From: Aralia elata
Lineage: Eukaryota; Streptophyta; Magnoliopsida; Apiales; Araliaceae
Length of the DNA stretch: 64,000 nt
Reading direction: 5' to 3'
Assembly: GCA_034770075.1 (NCBI GenBank)
Contig: CM068386.1
Location: 47,772,896-47,836,895, forward strand
Position 1 is the first letter of the stretch, and every line of letters starts with the position of its first letter. A model generated the notes under the pieces. That model was not told the DNA's origin, did no database searches, and saw nothing but the letters and a program-made list of their open reading frames with translations. Position numbers and translations under genes: made by a program. Below, one piece after another: positions 59,044 to 64,000 of the stretch.

Positions 59044-60168
59044 GTTAAACCAAGCGCTTTTGGGAGGCAACCCAACCAATCTTTCGTTATCATTGTTTTT
59101 AGTTTAATTTAGTTTATAGATTATAGTTAGATTCTTCGCGTTTTCGTTAGTAATTCTTCTTGATTTTCATTCTAATTCATGTTTCAATTTAGTTTCAGGG
59201 ATAATTTGCGGTTCTGAGTGATGCTGGTGTTTCAAGGTTAATGAGAAAACCTGAGTTTGGATCCTGCATGTCGACGCCCCGGCGTCCGTTTCAGTCACAT
59301 TTCCAACGCCCCGGCGTCGCCCTCACATTCTGTCTCGGCATGCCGACGCCCCGGCGTCCAAATCAAGTCAAATTCCAACGCCCCGGCGTCGAAGGGGAAA
59401 TCCAGTTCCTGCATGCCGACGCCCCGGCGTCCAAATGCTATATAAATTCGACGCCCCGGCGTTGGTCCAACAATTCGAATTTTATTAAAGAGGCATATCA
59501 GGTGAGATTGTTCCAACTCTTCATTACCTACTTTAATTAGAACTCTCTTCCTTCTTTTCCTTCTCCACTTCGAATTCTTTTCTTTTCCTCCTTTTCTTCC
59601 TAACACCAAACCCTAATTCACTCTCATCCACTCTTGGTTATTCAATATTCAAGCACCATCTCCTTTCTCGGATCCAACCATAGGCACAACAAACTTTCTT
59701 TTTCTTCCTAATTACTATATCTCTCCACTCACGGTAAGTTTCCTCTTTAATTGGCATCTTCATGCACGGTATTTTGGGGATAAATTTTTGCTAGAGTATG
59801 TCTGTTTTCTTGTATTGGATTGTTTGGGATTGTTTTTCATATCTTTTGGGATTCACTTGCTAGAAACATGCCATAGCTTCATATATCTTCACTCATGCCC
59901 ACCATGTGTTTGTTTAAATGCTTATGAGAAGAAATATTGTAGAATTCATGTGTTTTGTGGCTATTGTTACTTGGCTTTATTATTGAATTCGTCCTAAGCA
60001 CCACGTCAGATCATATTATGGACTTTTTCACATGAGTTACAAACAAAGTTTGGGGGTGTTAATCCTTAGTTCGTATTCCATGATTATTGTCAGTTTCCTT
60101 GCATTTTAAGGGCTCTTGTGATTTCTATTGGGTTACAGTCACCGAGTTGTGATTCTTTTATGTGTGTA
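59044..60168 (+). other. Spacer between pol and env-position ORF
   Basis: Contains the GC-dyad array (59273-59463), a pyrimidine-rich stretch with many TTCTTCC phrases (59520-59720), and a PPT-like AAAGTTTGGGGGT (60045-60057). It ends in an acceptor-like TTTTATGTGTGTAG. A 69-codon frame at 59788-59997 is unsupported. Confidence 0.6.
59273..59463. repeat. GC-rich dyad array, six copies in three 72-bp units
   Basis: Cores at 59273, 59305, 59345, 59377, 59418 and 59450, all (G/A)ACGCCCCGGCGT(C/T). Spacing alternates 32, 40, 32, 41, 32, so the basic unit is about 72 bp with two dyads. GACGCC/GGCGTC is a 6-bp inverted repeat around CC. A phrase GCATGCCGAC or GCATGTCGAC precedes the first copy of each pair, and CCAAATC/TTCCAAC-like text lies between copies. 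Confidence 0.9.
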
Positions 60169-60169
60169 G
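60168..60169 (+). promoter_or_regulatory. Putative 3' splice site before env-position ORF
   Basis: TGATTCTTTTATGTGTGTAG|GTGAACATCATG: a T-rich tract and TAG nine bases before the ORF start. Env-type ORFs of retroviruses and of some Athila elements are made from spliced subgenomic RNA, so position and sequence agree. Confidence 0.5.
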
Positions 60170-60178
60170 GTGAACATC

Positions 60179-61384
60179 ATGTCTTCGAAACGTCGTCGCG
60201 GTGAGGGATCATCCTCGGCCCCGCCTAAACCATATGATAAAAAGAAATTTATTAGTGCCGAGGCTTCCGATTGTTTCACCGCGTTAATCAACAAAACACT
60301 TGTTCCAGAGCGGGGACTTCGCCCCGATGAAACTCAGGATGGTGATATTGCCGTAATGATTGCTGAGCGGGATTGGTTTACATTCACTGAGCAACCCGAA
60401 CCGGCGGTGATTCAAATTGTGAAAGAATTTTATGCCAATGCCAAAGATCACAATTTCTATCGGGTCCAAGTACGGGGAAAGACTGTATCGTTCCATAGTG
60501 ATGTAATCAATCGTTATTACAACCTTTTGACGATAAAAGATGATGATTATGTCACGTATGTGAAACAGGGCCCGGATTATGAGTTGATTGCGCAACAAAT
60601 GTGTCAACCTGGTACTGTTTGGAAAGTGATGGATAAGGCTGCCATGCATGTTCCGTTGTCTTCACTAAATCGCTATGTCAAGGCGTGGTATGCTTTTCTT
60701 TGTGCTAAGCTCATGCCGACTACTCATGTTAGCGATGTCACGAAGGAGAGGGCTGTTCTCCTCTACTGTTTGGTGCGTGGCATGTCTATTGATGTGGGTG
60801 AAGTGATTGAGAGTTCCATCCTCCGAGCCCTTAAGCAAGGAACCAAGGGGGGTTTACCACATCCCTCCTTAATTTGTGGATTGTGTCAGCAGGCGGGCGT
60901 CAAATGGGCTCCTGATGCACCATTAGTACATCCGATGCCACCGATCGATCATTCCTTGATTGCACGATATAAAGTTTGGCAAGGAGGAGAGTCTGATGTG
61001 CGTGGGCTGGGGTTCATTGTGCGCCAAACTGAACAGCAGACTGATGAGTATCCCACAGCTCCAGCTTCTACCGTTGACGGTACTTCTTCCCATGGGAGAT
61101 GGATGCAAAAGATGGATAAGCAACATGCTGATTTGACTAGACAGAACCAGCGCATTGCCAAACGTCAAGGTGTCATGTATTCTTATAATGTTAATTTTAA
61201 CACCGCCTTGGCTAAGATGTTTGCTCAGATGAACCCGACTGGCGAGCCCGTTCACTTTCCACAGCCGCCTAATTTGCCAGCTTACCCCCCTTCTGACTCG
61301 GATGCGAGCGAGCCTGCTGATGAGGATGTTGAGGATGATGAGGCTGATGCGGATGACAGTGAGGAGGTTGATCGCGATGATTGA
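60179..61384 (+). CDS. Intact env-position ORF, plant retrotransposon accessory protein
   Basis: 401 codons from the ATG at 60179; an in-frame GTG at 60170 is not needed. The basic N-terminus (SSKRRRGEG) is nuclear-signal-like. A central globular region follows (about residues 25-290; RDWFTFTEQPEP, then YRVQVRGKTVSFHSDVINRYYN, then LPHPSLICGLCQQAGVKW). Residues about 300-350 are Gln/Arg-rich and possibly helical, and a Pro-rich linker leads to a very acidic C-terminus (about 365-401). The central region resembles what databases call a putative plant transposon protein domain, found in the post-pol ORF of Athila-like elements; the name is not evidence of transposase activity. I see no signal peptide and no convincing membrane segment, so a classical envelope role is doubtful. 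It is the only long intact frame in the window. Function unknown. Confidence 0.85.
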   Translation: MSSKRRRGEGSSSAPPKPYDKKKFISAEASDCFTALINKTLVPERGLRPDETQDGDIAVMIAERDWFTFTEQPEPAVIQIVKEFYANAKDHNFYRVQVRGKTVSFHSDVINRYYNLLTIKDDDYVTYVKQGPDYELIAQQMCQPGTVWKVMDKAAMHVPLSSLNRYVKAWYAFLCAKLMPTTHVSDVTKERAVLLYCLVRGMSIDVGEVIESSILRALKQGTKGGLPHPSLICGLCQQAGVKWAPDAPLVHPMPPIDHSLIARYKVWQGGESDVRGLGFIVRQTEQQTDEYPTAPASTVDGTSSHGRWMQKMDKQHADLTRQNQRIAKRQGVMYSYNVNFNTALAKMFAQMNPTGEPVHFPQPPNLPAYPPSDSDASEPADEDVEDDEADADDSEEVDRDD

Positions 61385-61875
61385 CCTAGTCAGGGAAGTC
61401 TTCAGTTTCATTTTTCTTTCTTTTTCGCATGAGGACATTGCGTCATTTAAGTTTGGGGGTAGCGTAGTGTTTTGCATTGTGTGTTTTGCATGTGCATAGT
61501 AGGATTGTTTTTCATATAGTTTATTTATTCATTTAGGATCTGTTGCGTGTGCATCTAGTTTTACTAGTTTTATTGTGATCATGCATATATGTCATGTAGT
61601 TTACATCGAGGATAATTTGAGCATGAAGATATATGGAATCTTGTGAGGGCCAGTGATAGGAACTTGTGGATTACGTGATAAATTGAATGATTGTGATCAT
61701 GATAACTAAGTTATTTCTTGGACATTTATTGGCTTTGTTTTATGGGAAACCCACCCTTGAATTAACTTATTGCATAAAGTTCAATGTGTTGGTTGGATAA
61801 TGACTTGGTCTGATTGAAAGAATGTGAAGGTTTGGGAAAGATAAGAATCACCTTGTTGGTCTATTCCATTATTGA

Positions 61876-61877
<2 letters not shown>

Positions 61878-61905
<28 letters not shown>
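61878..61905 (+). repeat. Poly(A) run, 28 nt
   Basis: Uninterrupted A run in the sense strand, about 490 bp after the stop of the env-position ORF. Confidence 0.95.
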
Positions 61906-61907
<2 letters not shown>

Positions 61908-62458
61908 ATTGAATAAGCTTGATTAGTTATCTTTGTGGCCTCTGTTACTCGGATAAGTAAGCCCTAGGGGTGTCTCTACACCTAGCGCCCTAAAATCAAT
62001 TGGTTTGGGAGTCGTTGGTCGAAAGTTCGTTACATGGGTAACTTTGAAAAGCCTAATGAAGATTAACATTGCACATGTCAAGATGAAGAAAAAAAAAGAG
62101 CGAGATGGAGCGTAAAACGCACTCGTTGCAAATAAAAGAAAAAAAATGGAAGGAAAATGCATTGATATCTGTGATCATCTTTCGTTGAGCCGTAAGATTC
62201 TGGAGGTTGACTGAGTTATAATTTGATTGACATGTTGACACGTGCATAAATATGATGGGTTGAAAATAAAATGGGTTGATAGTGTTTCAAGTTTAATTCA
62301 TGTGGGAATGTGATCGATCATTCGAATTTCGGTTAAGGAACTTTGAGGCCGTCTATGGATATTTGAATTGATTTGTGCTTGAGTTAGTAGGATCATGCTA
62401 GTTAGTTGCATTCATTTATGTTTTAGTTAGTAGCATTGCTTGAGGACAAGCAAATGTT

Positions 62459-62474
62459 TAAGTTTGGGGGTATT
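62459..62474 (+). other. Athila-like polypurine tract
   Basis: TAAGTTTGGGGGTATT ends at the 3' LTR start (62475). Two more copies of AAGTTTGGGGGT lie at 60046-60057 and 61449-61460, on either side of the env-position ORF. Confidence 0.85.
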
Positions 62475-63747
62475 TGATGAGTGAGTATTTTACCCACTAA
62501 TTAGGTATTTTTAGACTTAATATTTTGTGTGTTTTAAAGTATTTTAGGACATTTTATTTGTTTAAGTTGGATTTTGTAGGAAAATGCGGCTGACTAGGCG
62601 AATCGGGCAATTTTGGGCATGGAGTGGCAGTTTCGTAAATAAGCTGAAGTTGAAAGCTGGGGCTTCCAGTTTGTGAAGGATTTGGAAGCTGGGGCTTTGG
62701 GATGCAGAAAGTTATGAAGATTCTTTCCAACTGGATGAAGGATAGAGGAGTTCTAATTGTTTATGGAGGCTCTAAACCTAATTTTGAGAAGGGAACTTCA
62801 AGTATAAAAGGGAGAGGAGTTTATAACAAAGGCTAGTTTTTGATATTCAGAGATTGAAGCAGGGATTAGAATTTGGAGATTGAGGATTCAAGGGAAGCTC
62901 ACAAGGAATTCAGACTGAAGACGTGAAGGCGGAAGGAGACTTTGACAGAGTTTTTCTTACTCCTTATATTTTTCAGTTTGTAATTAATTGTGATGACTTA
63001 TTTTGGATATTTGGTTTTTAATTCTAGCATGAACTAAATTTATAATTAAGGCTACAATTGAACCATTATTGATTATGGATTAATTATTTATTTGATTCCA
63101 ATTATTATTTCATTATTGAGTTGTCTATCATATCTGAGTTAATTAATTAATTGCCTGATCAACAATTAGTGGGATACTCTAGGTGAATTCGGGAGATGAA
63201 ATTTAGGGTTAGATCTTGATATGATAGCATGTATTCTTGATTATTTGCATGGGATAAATAATTTGGGTTGTGAAGTGAATAGGAATATCTCTTCGCTGCA
63301 TGTAACTCATGGGAATTGGTTCTTAATAAATTTAACTCCATTGTTTTGTATAGGAATATCGCATCATTAATTGAGTTAGATAAATTTATTTGATCACTTG
63401 GAAAAGGGCTTATAAATAAAGTGAATTCCTGTTAACAACTCGAATGAATTTAATAATTGGATAGATTTGATACATTGATTCATATGACATAATTGGGGAT
63501 ATTGTAGTCTTAAGTCTTAATCATCTGAAAATCAACCTTAGTGTTAGATAATTTTCTTAGTTAACGTCATTAGTCAAATCATAATCAAAATTTGCGATCG
63601 TTTAAATAGAAATTGAATTGGTATTAAATTAGTAGTTGGAGTTTATTTAACTGGATTCCTTGTGGGTTCGACACTCGTTACTTATTCTATATTACTTGTT
63701 GATCACGTACACTTGCGCGTAATTATTGATTGCTAAAATTGACAACA
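62475..63747 (+). repeat. Athila-like 3' LTR
   Basis: Near-identical to 52185-53458. Ends at CAACA followed by the second GGTAC. Confidence 0.93.
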
Positions 63748-63752
63748 GGTAC

Positions 63753-64000
63753 TCCCCTATAATAAAGGGGTGTTCATACAGTCTAAGAATCCTTACCCTC
63801 GATTGGTTCAGATAGCTTTTATAAATTTTCACATACTTGTCTGACCGAACAAAGGTTCAGACTTAATAATGAGTAGTTCCTAAATCTCGGAACTTTAATA
63901 AATGTACGAATTCAAATGCACGGGTGCGAATGTCAATAAATACATAGAAGTGGAATAATTTTAAAAGTAATTAGACCACTTAAAGCATGCTTGGAGGTAA
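63753..64000 (-). mobile_element. Minus-strand Tekay-like LTR, continued
   Basis: Resumes the LTR interrupted at 52184; on the minus strand it includes ...CCCCTTTATTATAGGGGAGTA, matching the ATTAGGGGATTATA neighbourhood of LTR 1 at about 23036. It runs off the window end. Confidence 0.75.

Larger units (their letters stand above)
61385..62474 (+). other. 3' non-coding region of the Athila-like element
   Basis: Contains a second PPT-like TAAGTTTGGGGGT (61448-61460), a 28-nt A run (61878-61905), and GAGGACAAGCAAATG followed by the third and functional-looking PPT at 62459-62474. No frame is supported. Confidence 0.7.
52185..63747 (+). mobile_element. Complete Athila-like Ty3/gypsy element
   Basis: LTRs of 1274 and 1273 bp start TGATGAGTGAG and end AATTGACAACA. 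GGTAC flanks both ends (52180-52184, 63748-63752). A PBS follows the 5' LTR and AAGTTTGGGGGTATT precedes the 3' LTR. Internal order: gag, protease, RT, RNase H, integrase, palindrome array, env-position ORF, 3' non-coding. DLGASI-type protease, the PBS type and the extra ORF fit Athila. In the stretches compared by eye the LTRs differ by one T in a run (near 52728 versus 63016), so insertion was recent, and it is the youngest nested event seen. Confidence 0.93.

Noticed and set aside
59273..59463. CRISPR-like array (palindromic repeats with 18-27 bp between them)
   Set aside because: Repeats are only 14 bp, intervals are themselves repeated in a 72-bp unit, there are no cas genes, and the surroundings are a plant LTR retrotransposon.
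60179..61384. Calling the env-position ORF a DNA transposase or a true envelope glycoprotein
   Set aside because: No DDE/D motif pattern, no signal peptide and no membrane segment visible; position inside a gypsy element argues for a retroelement accessory gene.
60923..61477. 184-codon minus-strand ORF opposite the env-position ORF
   Set aside because: Antisense of a strongly coding region, low-complexity Ile/Leu/Arg content, no motif.

Overview
The window reads as flowering-plant (probably dicot) nuclear heterochromatin. It is AT-rich, I see no host gene, and nearly every base belongs to nested LTR retrotransposons of plant lineages: Ty1/copia of SIRE type and a second copia lineage, and Ty3/gypsy of Tekay (chromovirus) and Athila-like type. 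No prokaryotic signals, tRNA or rRNA genes were recognised. Species cannot be named from the sequence.

Layout. 1-2357 is AT-rich DNA with one MITE and a CT/AT microsatellite. 2358-15113 holds the 3' end of a minus-strand SIRE-type copia element. A 10.7-kb gene-less LTR element (LARD, 3754-14476, TSD AGTAC) is inserted in that copia element's LTR. 15114-18445 is a plus-strand SIRE-type copia element (LTR, PBS, broken gag), cut at 18446 by a minus-strand gypsy element (18446-20271). That gypsy element is cut in turn by a Tekay array of form LTR-internal-LTR-internal-LTR (20272-39964). The third Tekay LTR is cut by a copia element (39965 onward). The copia leader hosts a solo LTR (43002-45812, TSD TTTGA), and its 3' LTR is cut at 51549 by a minus-strand Tekay-like LTR. 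The last is split by a complete Athila-like element (52185-63747, TSD GGTAC) and resumes at 63753-64000.

Function. Gag, protease, RT, RNase H and integrase domains are recognisable in four families, but every gag-pol carries stop codons or frameshifts. The one long open frame is a 401-aa ORF downstream of the Athila-like pol, in the env-like position. The Tekay copies have an additional acidic coiled-coil ORF upstream of gag. The LARD has no coding capacity. Its LTR shares long stretches with the Tekay LTR, so it is probably mobilised in trans by Tekay proteins.

Most interesting signals. (1) Five unrelated or distantly related element families each carry a noncoding cluster of GC-rich near-palindromes. 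Three families share the core GCCCCGGC with different complementary arms, and arms co-vary inside two arrays. (2) Tekay-type LTRs share a hairpin (TGAGCAA/TTGCTCA) followed by a short lysine-rich frame whose indels are multiples of three and whose stop is kept. (3) Splice-donor-like sites in LTR leaders, and acceptor-like sites a few bases before five ORF starts, suggest leader introns. (4) The Athila-like element has almost identical LTRs but a multiply frameshifted gag-pol beside an intact env-position ORF.
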